Origin: an uncultured Elusimicrobiales bacterium
GTDB lineage: Bacteria; Elusimicrobiota; Elusimicrobia; Elusimicrobiales; Elusimicrobiaceae
Assembly: GCA_944325225.1 (NCBI GenBank)
Contig: CALUZQ010000011.1
Coordinates: 1-46,246, forward strand
Direction of reading: 5' to 3'
DNA length: 46,246 nt
Shown here: piece after piece, positions 24,211 to 33,223 of the stretch
Numbering within the stretch: position 1 is the stretch's first letter
Layout of the letters: every line of letters begins with the position of its first letter
Program-made: the position numbers and the translations under genes
The notes under the pieces: model-generated
What the model saw: the letters and a program-made list of their open reading frames with translations, nothing else
Databases searched by the model: none
What the model was told of the DNA's origin: nothing

Positions 24211-25875
24211 TTAAAATAAGCTGCTGATCCGCTTGATGCTTTCCAACAGCGGTTGGGTTAAGTGCAGTTTAATGACCCGTCTGCCTTTGGCTTGCAGGGC
24301 TTGAAAGTCGCCCAGTGCCTGCGCGTTGCAGAGCTGGCCAAAAGTATAGTGCTGACCGGGGATTTTAATATCGTTAGCCGGTTCGGCGGACAGAATCAAA
24401 AATACCCCGTTGTTGCCGTCGCCTTTGTGCAGCTGGCCGGTGGAGTGTAAATAGCGCGGGCCGAAACCAAACAGTACCGCGCGTTTGGTACGGGCCATAA
24501 TTTTATCGCGCAGCGCCAAGAGCGCTTTTTCCACTTCTTCCGACGGATATACATACGGCAGAATGGCTACATAGTCGTTGCTTTCCAACAAGGAATACAA
24601 ATCCTGTGCCAGGGTGTCCAGTTTGACTTCGTCGGCAATATCGGCGGAAACCAGAATCGGCGCCGAAACTTCAGCCGGGATATCCCCCGCTTCCAGTTTA
24701 GCCAATACATTTTTGGTCAGCGTTTTGGCTTCCTGCACATTGGGTTGGTCAAACGGATCAATGGCTAAAATAGCGCCCGCGGCGGCGGTGGCGATTTCCC
24801 ACAGCAGGAACATGGCACCTAATTGATAGGTATTTTCCAGGAAGATGGTCAAAATCGGATAGCCGCGTTCGGCCAAATCTTTGGCAATTGCGCTTACCCG
24901 TTTATCATCTTCGCTGCCAGTGGATAAATGTACGAACAGCCGGTCGTCGCGGTAGTCAAAATTTTTGCTCAGCGTTTCGCCCGCTACCGGCACAATGCCT
25001 TTTCCTTCTTTACCAGTAGATTCGGCCACCAGCTGCTCGGCCCACAGACCAAAGGTGGCAAAATCTTTCGGGGTCAGCAAGGTCAGTTTATCTTTGCCGT
25101 GGTTGACATTGCACGCTCCCATAAAAGCCCCTAATTTGACGGCGGCATTGTCTTTGATGGGCGCTTCGGGCCCAAACGAAGCCGCTTGCTCTTTGGCAAT
25201 CGTCAGAATTTTGCGTACATCTACCCCCATAATAGCGGCCGGCACAATCCCAAACATAGACAGCGCCGAAAAACGGCCGCCAATATCCGCCGGGTTTAAG
25301 AAAGTTTTGCGGAAATGGTGCTTTTTGGAAAGCGCTTCCAGCCCGGTGCCGGGATCGGTAATAGCGGCGAAGTTTTTGCCGGGTTCTTTAACGCCGGATT
25401 TTTTAACTTCATCTAAGAAATAAGCAAACTGCGAAGAGGGTTCCACCGTTCCGCCCGATTTGCTGGCGAAAATGAACAGCGTTTCCGCCGGGTTGATGCG
25501 CGCGCGGGCCGCGCCGATCCAATCGGGGTTGGTCGTATCCAGCACGATGAGTTCCGGCCAGCCGTCCTGCTTGCCAAATACCGTGCGGAACACTTCCGGC
25601 GCCAGCGAAGAACCGCCCATACCCATGATGACGCAATGTTTAAAATTTTGTTTAACATCGTTGGCAAAGTCCAGCACTTCGTCAATCCGTTCCAGCGTCC
25701 AGTCGTAAACTTTCTGCCAGCCCAGGAATTTAACAATAAATTCCATGTGTTCTTTGTCTTGTTTCCAAAGAGTAGGATCCTTGGCCCAGAATTTGGTATT
25801 GAAATCCAGCCCTTCCAGCTTGATTTCGCCTTCTCTGATAATGCCTTCGGCCATGGGGTTTGCTTGTGTGTTCAT
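24211..25875 (-). CDS. pgi: Glucose-6-phosphate isomerase
   Basis: Interconverts glucose 6-phosphate and fructose 6-phosphate. The two SIS domains are visible. The phosphate-binding loop is FASKSGGTVEP, the N-domain has GMGGSSLAPEV and the C-domain has TGKEGKGIVPV. At 554 aa this looks like the isomerase half of the bifunctional transaldolase/glucose-6-phosphate isomerase type, but stand-alone. I chose the ATG at 25875 because AAGGAAG lies at a proper distance. An ATG three codons upstream is too close to it. The gene follows rpiB and gmhA, forming a sugar-phosphate isomerase trio. Confidence 0.93.
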   Translation of the reverse strand: MNTQANPMAEGIIREGEIKLEGLDFNTKFWAKDPTLWKQDKEHMEFIVKFLGWQKVYDWTLERIDEVLDFANDVKQNFKHCVIMGMGGSSLAPEVFRTVFGKQDGWPELIVLDTTNPDWIGAARARINPAETLFIFASKSGGTVEPSSQFAYFLDEVKKSGVKEPGKNFAAITDPGTGLEALSKKHHFRKTFLNPADIGGRFSALSMFGIVPAAIMGVDVRKILTIAKEQAASFGPEAPIKDNAAVKLGAFMGACNVNHGKDKLTLLTPKDFATFGLWAEQLVAESTGKEGKGIVPVAGETLSKNFDYRDDRLFVHLSTGSEDDKRVSAIAKDLAERGYPILTIFLENTYQLGAMFLLWEIATAAAGAILAIDPFDQPNVQEAKTLTKNVLAKLEAGDIPAEVSAPILVSADIADEVKLDTLAQDLYSLLESNDYVAILPYVYPSEEVEKALLALRDKIMARTKRAVLFGFGPRYLHSTGQLHKGDGNNGVFLILSAEPANDIKIPGQHYTFGQLCNAQALGDFQALQAKGRRVIKLHLTQPLLESIKRISSLF

Positions 25876-25913
25876 ATGTTTCATCTTCCTTTATTTTTTA
25901 AGACGGTTAAGTC

Positions 25914-26366
25914 TTATTTAAAATGTGCGTTTTCAATCGCTTTTACTTTATTTAAGCGTCCTTCGTGGCGGGAACCCGTCAAAAAGGAGGCATTTAAAAA
26001 CCGTTGGGTTAATTCTTCGGCCAGTGCCGGGCCGATGATGCGCGCCCCTAAACACAGCACATTAAGCGCATCATGTTCCACGGCCTGCTGGGCGCTGTAG
26101 GCATCGTGGCAGACGCACGCCCGAATGCCTTTGGTTTTATTGGCGGTTATACATACGCCTACGCCGCTGCCGCATAACAAAATGCCGCGTTCCGCTTCGC
26201 CGCCGGCCACCAGTTGGGCCACTTTGTCGGCATAATCGGGATAATCGGCGCGTTCGGTACTGAAAGTGCCGCAGTCTATAATTTCGTGTCCGAGCCGAAG
26301 AGCCGTCTCTTTCACGGTTTCTTTCAGCGGGTATCCCGCGTGGTCGCAACCAATTGCTATCTTCAT
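25914..26366 (-). CDS. rpiB: Ribose-5-phosphate isomerase B
   Basis: Interconverts ribose 5-phosphate and ribulose 5-phosphate. The 150-aa protein begins with GCDHAGY and has the catalytic Cys in LLCGSGVGV and the conserved HDAYSAQQAVEHD block. The RpiB C-terminal SRHEGR segment follows. LacAB-type isomerases are related, but the sequence fits RpiB throughout. It lies 3 nt after the gmhA stop with no strong ribosome-binding site, so translation is probably coupled. Confidence 0.95.
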   Translation of the reverse strand: MKIAIGCDHAGYPLKETVKETALRLGHEIIDCGTFSTERADYPDYADKVAQLVAGGEAERGILLCGSGVGVCITANKTKGIRACVCHDAYSAQQAVEHDALNVLCLGARIIGPALAEELTQRFLNASFLTGSRHEGRLNKVKAIENAHFK

Positions 26367-26369
26367 AAA

Positions 26370-26927
26370 TCAGTAGGCCTGGTCCACCAAGTCGCACATA
26401 CAATGCGCCATAAAAATATGGCAGGCCTGAATGTGGGGGGTTTCTGAAATGTTTACCACCAGCGGCAAATCGCACATATCTTTAATAATGCCGCCGTCTT
26501 TGCCCAAAAAAGCGGCCGTAAAACAACCTTTCCGCTTGGCCAGCCCCAGCGCCAAATACACATTTTTGCTGTTGCCGGAGGTGGAAATTCCAATCACCAC
26601 ATCGCCCGGTTTGGCAAACCCGTCAATCTGGCGGGAAAAAACCACATCATACGAATAATCGTTGCCAATAGCCGTAAGCGTGGAAGAATTGGTGTTAAGC
26701 GCAATAGCCGGCAGGGACGGGCGTTCTTTCTTAAAACGGCCCACAAATTCTGCCGCAATATGCTGCGCGTCCGCCGCGCTGCCGCCGTTGCCCATTAAAA
26801 TTACTTTATTACCTCTTTTAAAGGCCTCGGTTACTCGGGTGGCCAAGGTTTCCACTTGTTCGGCCAGGTTTTCTTTTACAAACGAAACGGCTTTAATTAG
26901 TTCGTCGGCTTGTTGTTGCACAAACAT
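26370..26927 (-). CDS. gmhA: Sedoheptulose-7-phosphate isomerase (SIS domain)
   Basis: Converts sedoheptulose 7-phosphate to D-glycero-D-manno-heptose 7-phosphate, the first step of ADP-heptose synthesis for lipopolysaccharide core or glycans. The 185-aa protein carries GNGGSAADAQHIAAEFVGRF, the ISTSGNSKNV phosphate loop and a C-terminal IQACHIFMAH block, all typical of GmhA rather than DiaA. GAGG precedes the ATG. It sits between batE and rpiB. RpiB supplies pentose phosphates that feed sedoheptulose 7-phosphate, so the two fit one metabolic branch. Confidence 0.93.
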   Translation of the reverse strand: MFVQQQADELIKAVSFVKENLAEQVETLATRVTEAFKRGNKVILMGNGGSAADAQHIAAEFVGRFKKERPSLPAIALNTNSSTLTAIGNDYSYDVVFSRQIDGFAKPGDVVIGISTSGNSKNVYLALGLAKRKGCFTAAFLGKDGGIIKDMCDLPLVVNISETPHIQACHIFMAHCMCDLVDQAY

Positions 26928-26939
26928 ACAGATACCTCT

Positions 26940-27665
26940 TTAAATTTGTTCTACGGCGCTTTTTTCTATCCAGCCCTTAATACCCTGGGATTGGACGATA
27001 ACTTCATACCATTCGTCTTTATCGTCCTGGATGGTAACCAGGTGGCCTTGGGCGGCGCTGGCACTGGCGGGGAAATTGGTGCCCGGCCCGCTGCGGATTT
27101 CCGCCACCGGCGAGGCAATTACCGCCAAGTGCTGCTGTTCCAGCGAGCGGCGCAGCAAAAACCAGCCGCCGCTAAGGAGCAATATCACCGCACTGGCAAC
27201 CAACATACGGCCCAATTTGCGCTTAATCAGCCAAATGCTTGCTACAGTACAGAACAGCCACAAGAATACGAATACCAATCCTTTCAGTTCCGGATAGGAT
27301 AGATAAAAGAACGCCTGATGCAGTACAGCCGGCACCCCGGCCGGAACCAGCCGCTCGCCGCCGGAAGCCAGGGCAAGCGTTAGATTGTGGCGGATATCCC
27401 CGTCACGCGGGGCCAGTTTGAACGCCCGGTAATAATTGGCCGCCGCCAGCCCTTTGCTGCCCATTTTAAAATAACAGTTACCTATATTGTAGTAAAGATA
27501 GGGGTTGTTTGGGGCTTTTTTTAGTTCATTTTCATACAGCCCCAGCGCCGCGGAGAATTTTCCCTGGCGGTACATTTCTTCGGCTTGTTGGGCCTCAGTT
27601 TGGCTCCAGCCGCTGATGGCCAGGCAGAGGACCCAAACGGCGCTTATTAAAATCCGTCTCATCAT
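26940..27665 (-). CDS. batE: BatE-like TPR and SH3 protein
   Basis: Last Bat protein of the locus, 241 aa from the ATG at 27665, which overlaps the batD stop (ATGA). It has a signal peptide (residues 1 to about 20), two or three TPR units (YNIGNCYFKMG), two membrane segments in the middle and a C-terminal SH3b-like domain (VAEIRSGPGTNFPA... to WIEKS) expected to bind cell-wall or peptide ligands. GGAGGAAG lies upstream. The order TPR, membrane, SH3 is the BatE pattern described in Bacteroides and Leptospira. Confidence 0.85.
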   Translation of the reverse strand: MMRRILISAVWVLCLAISGWSQTEAQQAEEMYRQGKFSAALGLYENELKKAPNNPYLYYNIGNCYFKMGSKGLAAANYYRAFKLAPRDGDIRHNLTLALASGGERLVPAGVPAVLHQAFFYLSYPELKGLVFVFLWLFCTVASIWLIKRKLGRMLVASAVILLLSGGWFLLRRSLEQQHLAVIASPVAEIRSGPGTNFPASASAAQGHLVTIQDDKDEWYEVIVQSQGIKGWIEKSAVEQI

Positions 27666-29473
27666 TTGGATTCTTCCTCCAACAGTTTCAAAATATCCAG
27701 GGCCTGGTTGGCCAGGTGTTGGGCGTCCTGCGTGTCGGCCGAGGCGGGCGCAAAGCGGGCGGCATCCAGCCGCTGCCATAACAGCGAAAATGCTTCCGCC
27801 GTAGCGGGGGTAATACCTTGTTTGTGCAGGGCTTGTAAAATGGATTTTAACGGCATGCTGCCGGTGCTGATTTTCAGTTTGTGTTGTAAATAGCCCGATA
27901 CGGCTTCGGCGATGGCCTCATCGGAAACCGCTTTTTTCAGCCGGTTTTTTGCGGTGGCGTAGGCGCGTTTCTGCGCCAGCGATTTGCGCCCCACCGAAGC
28001 GAACAGCACGCTAAGGGCCAGAACCGCCAACATCACCCAGTTGAGCGTTTGCCAAGCGCTGAGCCGGGTTAAAAACGAAGGTTCCGGCGCGGCGTCTGTT
28101 TTTAAATAGGCAATATCTTGGGAGAATGATTGAAACCCGTTTCCTGCGGCCGCCCCGAAATTAAAGCCGGTATCCGTTTTAGTAGAGGGGGAAACCGTCA
28201 GGGTGATGGGGTCGGTCTGCAGGGTTTGATAGGTGGCGGATTTCGGGTTAAAATAAGACCATTTAACCGAAGGAATCGTATAGATTCCGGAAGCCGCCGG
28301 CACCAATACCGTTTTAAAAACCTTATAGCCGCGGATTTGGCCGTTGTTGCCGGGGACGGATCCGGAAGTGGCCTGGGTATTATAAATTTTCAATCCGTCT
28401 ATCGGGGCCAGCTGTAGGTCGCCGGTGGGTTTGAGGTTGCCGGGTCCTTTGACCGTAATAGAAAGCGTAACGGCTTCGCCAGCTTCCACTTGGGTTCGGT
28501 CGGCTTCGGCGGAAATGGTGTATTTTTCTCCCACGGCCCCGTAAAATGATTTGGGTTTTCCGGCTGCTGGCAGCGCACGGACCTGGAGCGTGATAGGGTC
28601 AGATTTAGCAGTTTCCTCGGCACTGACGGCTGAACCGCCGAACAACCGGTCCAATGCGGAAAAGGGAGAGGACCCCGTCATATACCGCACGGTGGCCGGC
28701 CCGATGGTGGCTTTGCCCGGCGCCGCGGCCGTTAACAGATAGCGTTGTTCTTCGTAGCGGTATAATACGCCGCCGATACTCTGCGTGCCTTGGGCCGATC
28801 CGGCATCTTCCATAAAAATATCGGACACGCTGGGTTTTTGGTAAGGCGCATCATAAAAGGAACGGTTGTAATAAAAACGAACGGCCAGCGTAACGCTTTG
28901 GTTGACATAGGGCGTTTGATCGCTGACGGCCGCCACCAAAAAATAATTTTCATCGCCCCGGGCATAGGCCTGGTTGGCCAGGTTTCTTTCCAGCGGGGGG
29001 AGATTGGGGTCGGCTTTTTCCACCGGGCGTTTAACCGCGGCGGAATCGTAGTTCCCGTCAGACGATACCTTCGCCGACGAAGAAGCCGGCCGCGTATTGG
29101 GCACCGATTGGGCGTTGCGGTAAATGGTAACCGAGATAGGATCGGTCTTGTAGGTTTTTCCGTTATGCGTAAAGCGAATGGCGCCAATGGTAGCTTTGCC
29201 TACAAACCGCGGCAACATTACATAGCGAAACAGGGTGGAAGTTTTTCCATTGATGGAGCTCTGCTGCACTTCGCGCGAATATACATTAAATGCCGGCAAG
29301 CTGGGCAGTTCCGGCATGAGCATATTGCCGGAGGCCCCGTTTACTTCTACGGAAAGGGTCAGTTCGTCGTCCAGCGTCAGCGAAGTTTTATTGACGCGGG
29401 CCGTGACCGACACTTGCGCCGCCGCCCACACGGCCATACTTAATAATACAACGGATAGAATCGCTTTCTTCAT
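27662..29473 (-). CDS. batD: BatD protein
   Basis: Large membrane-anchored periplasmic protein of the Bat complex. The 603-aa protein has a signal peptide (to about residue 19), repeated beta-sandwich domains with the BatD sequence style (VEAGEAVTLSITVKGPGNL), one membrane segment near residues 475-495 and a cytoplasmic helical tail. The length and position after the TPR gene match BatD/oxygen-tolerance proteins. No catalytic motif is visible. The complex is linked to stress tolerance in other bacteria, but the mechanism is unresolved. Confidence 0.88.
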   Translation of the reverse strand: MKKAILSVVLLSMAVWAAAQVSVTARVNKTSLTLDDELTLSVEVNGASGNMLMPELPSLPAFNVYSREVQQSSINGKTSTLFRYVMLPRFVGKATIGAIRFTHNGKTYKTDPISVTIYRNAQSVPNTRPASSSAKVSSDGNYDSAAVKRPVEKADPNLPPLERNLANQAYARGDENYFLVAAVSDQTPYVNQSVTLAVRFYYNRSFYDAPYQKPSVSDIFMEDAGSAQGTQSIGGVLYRYEEQRYLLTAAAPGKATIGPATVRYMTGSSPFSALDRLFGGSAVSAEETAKSDPITLQVRALPAAGKPKSFYGAVGEKYTISAEADRTQVEAGEAVTLSITVKGPGNLKPTGDLQLAPIDGLKIYNTQATSGSVPGNNGQIRGYKVFKTVLVPAASGIYTIPSVKWSYFNPKSATYQTLQTDPITLTVSPSTKTDTGFNFGAAAGNGFQSFSQDIAYLKTDAAPEPSFLTRLSAWQTLNWVMLAVLALSVLFASVGRKSLAQKRAYATAKNRLKKAVSDEAIAEAVSGYLQHKLKISTGSMPLKSILQALHKQGITPATAEAFSLLWQRLDAARFAPASADTQDAQHLANQALDILKLLEEESK

Positions 29474-29476
29474 AGA

Positions 29477-30136
29477 TTACCAATCTTTCTCTACCGTGCT
29501 CCCCTGGGCAGCACCTGACTGCGTGGGTTTTTTGTGTTCATTTTCGCGGGCCATTTGCATTACGCGGTCCGCATCGTCTTTTTTCATTTGGTTCTGCGGA
29601 TCGGACGGATTTTGCTGGTTCTGCTGATCCTGCGAAAGGGCTTGCGCCTGCTGGTTCTGCTGGGATTGATTAGACGAATTTTGATCTTGATTCTGCTGGT
29701 TTTGATTGTTTTGATTTTGTTGGTTTTGTTTCTGCTGCAGCAGTAATTGCAAATTGTGTATGGCTTCTTTGTCTTTTGGGTTCAATACAATCGCCTGGCG
29801 GTATGCTTCTTCGGCTTTTTCCGAATTGCCGGCCCGATAATACGCGTTGCCCAGATTAAACAAAGCGTCCTGTTCCAACTTGCCTTCCAGCTGGGCGGCT
29901 TGTTCAAAATCTTTTTGGGCGGATTGATAATCTTTTAAATAGTAAGCCGCAGCTCCGGCGCCAAAAGCAGCCGGTTGATTTTCGGGAGAATTTTGCAAAA
30001 TCTCGTTGTATTTGGAGAGGGCTTGCCCGTATTTTTTATCCTGATACAGTTTACCGCCTTGGCGCAAATCGGCCCGCACCCCTGCAAAAGCAGCGGTTGT
30101 GGTGCATAATAAAAACAGACAGGCCAGTTTTCGCAT
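29477..30136 (-). CDS. batC: BatC-like TPR protein with Gln/Asn-rich tract
   Basis: The 219-aa protein has a signal peptide (residues 1-18, ending AAFA) and about three TPR repeats (for example FNLGNAYYRAGNSEKAEEAYRQ). A tract of about 50 residues made almost only of Gln and Asn follows, then a charged tail. The order after batB and before batD fits BatC. The Q/N-rich tract is low complexity and may be flexible or self-associating. A BatC-BatB fusion occurs in other species but here the proteins are separate. Confidence 0.82.
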   Translation of the reverse strand: MRKLACLFLLCTTTAAFAGVRADLRQGGKLYQDKKYGQALSKYNEILQNSPENQPAAFGAGAAAYYLKDYQSAQKDFEQAAQLEGKLEQDALFNLGNAYYRAGNSEKAEEAYRQAIVLNPKDKEAIHNLQLLLQQKQNQQNQNNQNQQNQDQNSSNQSQQNQQAQALSQDQQNQQNPSDPQNQMKKDDADRVMQMARENEHKKPTQSGAAQGSTVEKDW

Positions 30137-30144
30137 ACTATATT

Positions 30145-31188
30145 TTACCTTTTTTGGAGGTCATTTTCTTGGGTGTTTGGGGCTGGTTTACGCCCGCGGG
30201 GCCATAACAAATAGCCCGACAGCCCCATCAGCGCCAGCAATACGGCAAATCCGTAGCGGTTCTTATAGGCCGCCCGCGCCGCCATGCGCGAAAGGGAACG
30301 ATCTAACCCCTTTACCGCAGATTCTACCTGAGCCGCCACCTGGGCCGGCGTGGTGTAGGCAATATAGGCGCCTCCGGTGGCTTGGGCCAGTTCCAATAGG
30401 GTTTTTTCATCTAATTTGGATACGACGGTTTTTCCGTCTTTATCCTTTTTATATTCTAAAATCCGGCCGGAAGCGTCTGTTTTGGCGGGAATGAGCGTGC
30501 CCTCTTTGGTGCCGATGCCAATGGCAATAATGCGGATTTGGTTTTTAAGCGCGGTGTCTTGGGCGGATTGGAGTTCTTCGGGCGTGTGATCTTCGCCGTC
30601 CGTCAGTAAAATGAGGGCTTTTTGGCCCGGATATTTAGCCAGCATACGGGCCGCCAGCGCTACCGGCGCCGCCAGCGAAGTGCCCGGAACGGGCAGCATA
30701 TCGGGCTTGAGGGAATTGATGAAATAGTCAAGGGCGTCCTCATCGGTTGTGATGGGGCATTGTACATAGGCCTGGGAAGTAAACGCGATAATGCCGATGC
30801 GTTCGTCTTTTAAATTGCTTACCAACATGCGGAGCATACTTTTGGCGTTGTCCAGCCGATCGGGCTTTAAATCCTGCGCCCGCATAGAGGCCGACACATC
30901 TACCGCAATAACCGTTTGGGCAAAAGCACCCTGGGCTTCCACCACTTCCGTTCCCCATTGTGGGCCGGCCAGCGCCAAAAACAGGAACAGCAAGGTTAAA
31001 AAGAACAAAGCCCCGCGCCAACGCGTAACCGGGCGCAGCCCGGCCGTTAGTTTCGTGTAGGCCTCCGGCCCGAACAGCGCCCGTACAAGACGGGCCTTAA
31101 GCTTCATGCCCAGCCACGCTGCGGCCGCCAGCAGCAGGGCCGTCGGCAGGAAGTAGAGCAGAAAAATAGGTTTGGCGAATAATTCCAT
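30145..31188 (-). CDS. batB: BatB: von Willebrand factor A membrane protein
   Basis: The 347-aa protein has two N-terminal membrane segments (residues 5-25 and about 58-78) and a vWA domain with MIDAS motif DVSASM plus a later TDGED. One C-terminal membrane segment follows. It is expected to bind Mg2+ and partner proteins outside the inner membrane. I chose the ATG at 31188, two bases from the batA stop. A longer frame upstream runs through batA and is not credible. Its sister gene batA is directly upstream. Confidence 0.9.
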   Translation of the reverse strand: MELFAKPIFLLYFLPTALLLAAAAWLGMKLKARLVRALFGPEAYTKLTAGLRPVTRWRGALFFLTLLFLFLALAGPQWGTEVVEAQGAFAQTVIAVDVSASMRAQDLKPDRLDNAKSMLRMLVSNLKDERIGIIAFTSQAYVQCPITTDEDALDYFINSLKPDMLPVPGTSLAAPVALAARMLAKYPGQKALILLTDGEDHTPEELQSAQDTALKNQIRIIAIGIGTKEGTLIPAKTDASGRILEYKKDKDGKTVVSKLDEKTLLELAQATGGAYIAYTTPAQVAAQVESAVKGLDRSLSRMAARAAYKNRYGFAVLLALMGLSGYLLWPRGRKPAPNTQENDLQKR

Positions 31189-31189
31189 A

Positions 31190-32317
31190 TTAAGGCACCT
31201 TGATAAAAAACAGTTTCTCCAGAATAAATGCCGCCACCAGACAGCCCAGCGCCAACAGTAAAAACGGTTGATAAAAATCACTGCGGTCTATGGTGGAGCT
31301 GGGCGCAAATTCGGTCTTTTCCAATTCATTGATCGTATCGTAAATTTTGGTCAGTTCCGCTTCATTTTTAGCGCGGTAAAATTTGCCGCCGGTTACATTG
31401 GCGATTTCCATCATCAGGCCTTCGTTAATTTCGTCTTCGGCGCTGGAATAGAGCCCGTCCCCCGGTGCGCTGGCGGTGCCCACCGTATAGACGCGTATGC
31501 CATAGGCCGCCGCGGCTTTGGCGGCCAGCTGCGGCGCAATAGTGCCGGCATTGGAATCGCCGTCGGTAAGTAAAATGACAATTTTGCTTTTGGCCTTGCT
31601 GTCTTTGAGGTGGTTGGCCGCCACCCCCAGGGCATCGCCAATGGCGGTGTAGTTGGGATCTACGACGCCCAAGTACAAGGTGGCAATATATTCCTGCAGG
31701 GCTTCGTGGTCCAGCGTAAGCGGGGCCTGCAGCATGGCTTCTTTGGCAAAGGCCACCAGCCCAATACGGTCGTTAAAACGCTTGGAAATGAACCGCGCCG
31801 CCGTCTGCTGCGCCGCCACAAAACGGTTGGGATAAAAGTCCTGTTTCTGCATAGAAGCCGATACATCCATCACCAGCATAATATCTATCCCTTCGGTGGG
31901 GGGAAGGACCGTGCGGTCCACCCGAACCGGTCGGGCCAGCGCGATGACCATCAGCACCAGCGCCAGCATATAGAGGGTGATGGGCAGCCAGCGGGTAAGC
32001 AACACCCGCAGGGAGGCCTGCTCTACCATTAAATGCGTCAGCGGGTAAGCAATTCGGCGGGCGAATGCACCCCGGAAAACGGTTTGCGCCAAAAATACCG
32101 CCAGGGGCAGAATTAATAACAAAAATGCCCATGGCCGTAAAAATTCCGCCTGGTCGCCTAGCAGCCGTTCAAATAATAGCCCGGCTAAACTGACAGCGGC
32201 CAACGACGCGCAGCAAGCCACCGCTACGGCCATCGCCCGGGGGGCTTTTTTGATTATCAAATTGGCTGCCAGGGCGGCCAGCAGCAATACAACGCTGATT
32301 AAAAAGAAATAAATCAT
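31190..32317 (-). CDS. batA: BatA: von Willebrand factor A membrane protein
   Basis: The 375-aa protein has several hydrophobic segments in the first 130 residues, a vWA domain with MIDAS DVSASM (about residue 151) and TDGDSN, and a C-terminal membrane helix. Paired vWA proteins BatA and BatB are the core of the Bat locus and are thought to be remodelled by the MoxR ATPase. It overlaps the upstream DUF4381-like gene by 4 nt. The N-terminal hydrophobic region is longer than usual for BatA. Confidence 0.9.
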   Translation of the reverse strand: MIYFFLISVVLLLAALAANLIIKKAPRAMAVAVACCASLAAVSLAGLLFERLLGDQAEFLRPWAFLLLILPLAVFLAQTVFRGAFARRIAYPLTHLMVEQASLRVLLTRWLPITLYMLALVLMVIALARPVRVDRTVLPPTEGIDIMLVMDVSASMQKQDFYPNRFVAAQQTAARFISKRFNDRIGLVAFAKEAMLQAPLTLDHEALQEYIATLYLGVVDPNYTAIGDALGVAANHLKDSKAKSKIVILLTDGDSNAGTIAPQLAAKAAAAYGIRVYTVGTASAPGDGLYSSAEDEINEGLMMEIANVTGGKFYRAKNEAELTKIYDTINELEKTEFAPSSTIDRSDFYQPFLLLALGCLVAAFILEKLFFIKVP

Positions 32318-33222
32318 TGGGCGGCTCCTTGCTCGTGCGGGGCTAATTCTTTGGGGGCCGTTTCCATGATGATTTGCCGCAGGAGCTGTACATCTTTGTT
32401 GCGGATTTGTTCGCTGGGTACGGCTTTGGCGAATTTAACCAAATCGCCGGAGCTTAAAAAGTCCCGCAGTTGGGACATCAGCGGCTTCATCTGCGGCATG
32501 GTTCTTACCCGGCGCAGCAGTTCGGCGGTGGTATCGGCCGAAGCGTCCACCCTAAACTGGCGCCACAGGTATTCGCGCAGAATTTCGGAAAGGGTGATAT
32601 AGAACAATTTGTATTGTTGGTTTTCCCACAGGCCGCTGTCCAGCAGGGCGTCTATTTTGGAAAGGGCAATGAGGTTGCCGGGGCGCGTATCCTGTTTTTG
32701 CTGCAGGGTTTTGGCCTGTTCGTGCAGCCGTTTGTACCAATAGTACCACACATACACTACCGCACCCAGTGCCAGCAGAGCCAACAGCCAGGTCAGCCAG
32801 CCGGAAGGAATATGCGGCGGGCGGATTTCCCGCAGGTTCGGGTCGGCAAAAGTTTTGGCTTTGGTAATGTCTATAAAAACTTCTTCCTGGGTTTGGGCCA
32901 GCGTTTTATTGTTTTGGGTCAGCTCAAAAACAACAGTAAAAGTGGTTTTGCCCAAGGCAAACGGCAGGGCAGTAAAATCGTAAGTTACCGTACCGGGGGA
33001 ATTCTCCGCCGATGACACTTGGGTAATTTCAAAATTTTTGGAAAGCGACTCTTCGTTAAGCGTTACCTGATAGCCCGGCGTATGGGAAAGTACAAACTGC
33101 AGGGCAAACGGCTGGGCAAAAGGTACGGTTTGGGCCGCGCGTTTTTCCACCACGCTGATTTCCTGCGCGGATACGAAAGAAGCCGCCGAAAGAACAAGGG
33201 ATAATAAAATGGCTTTTTTCAT
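32314..33222 (-). CDS. DUF4381-like secreted/membrane protein of the MoxR-Bat locus
   Basis: The 302-aa protein has a signal peptide (residues 1-19, ending FVSA), an extracytoplasmic beta-rich domain of about 125 residues, one membrane helix near 155-175 (LTWLLALLALGAVVYVW) and a cytoplasmic helical domain with FYITLSEILREYLWRQF. The position between the DUF58 and batA genes, and the helix plus C-domain, match DUF4381. The extended N-terminal domain could be BatD-like. I chose the ATG at 33222, right after the DUF58 stop. Confidence 0.7.
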   Translation of the reverse strand: MKKAILLSLVLSAASFVSAQEISVVEKRAAQTVPFAQPFALQFVLSHTPGYQVTLNEESLSKNFEITQVSSAENSPGTVTYDFTALPFALGKTTFTVVFELTQNNKTLAQTQEEVFIDITKAKTFADPNLREIRPPHIPSGWLTWLLALLALGAVVYVWYYWYKRLHEQAKTLQQKQDTRPGNLIALSKIDALLDSGLWENQQYKLFYITLSEILREYLWRQFRVDASADTTAELLRRVRTMPQMKPLMSQLRDFLSSGDLVKFAKAVPSEQIRNKDVQLLRQIIMETAPKELAPHEQGAAQ

Positions 33223-33223
33223 A

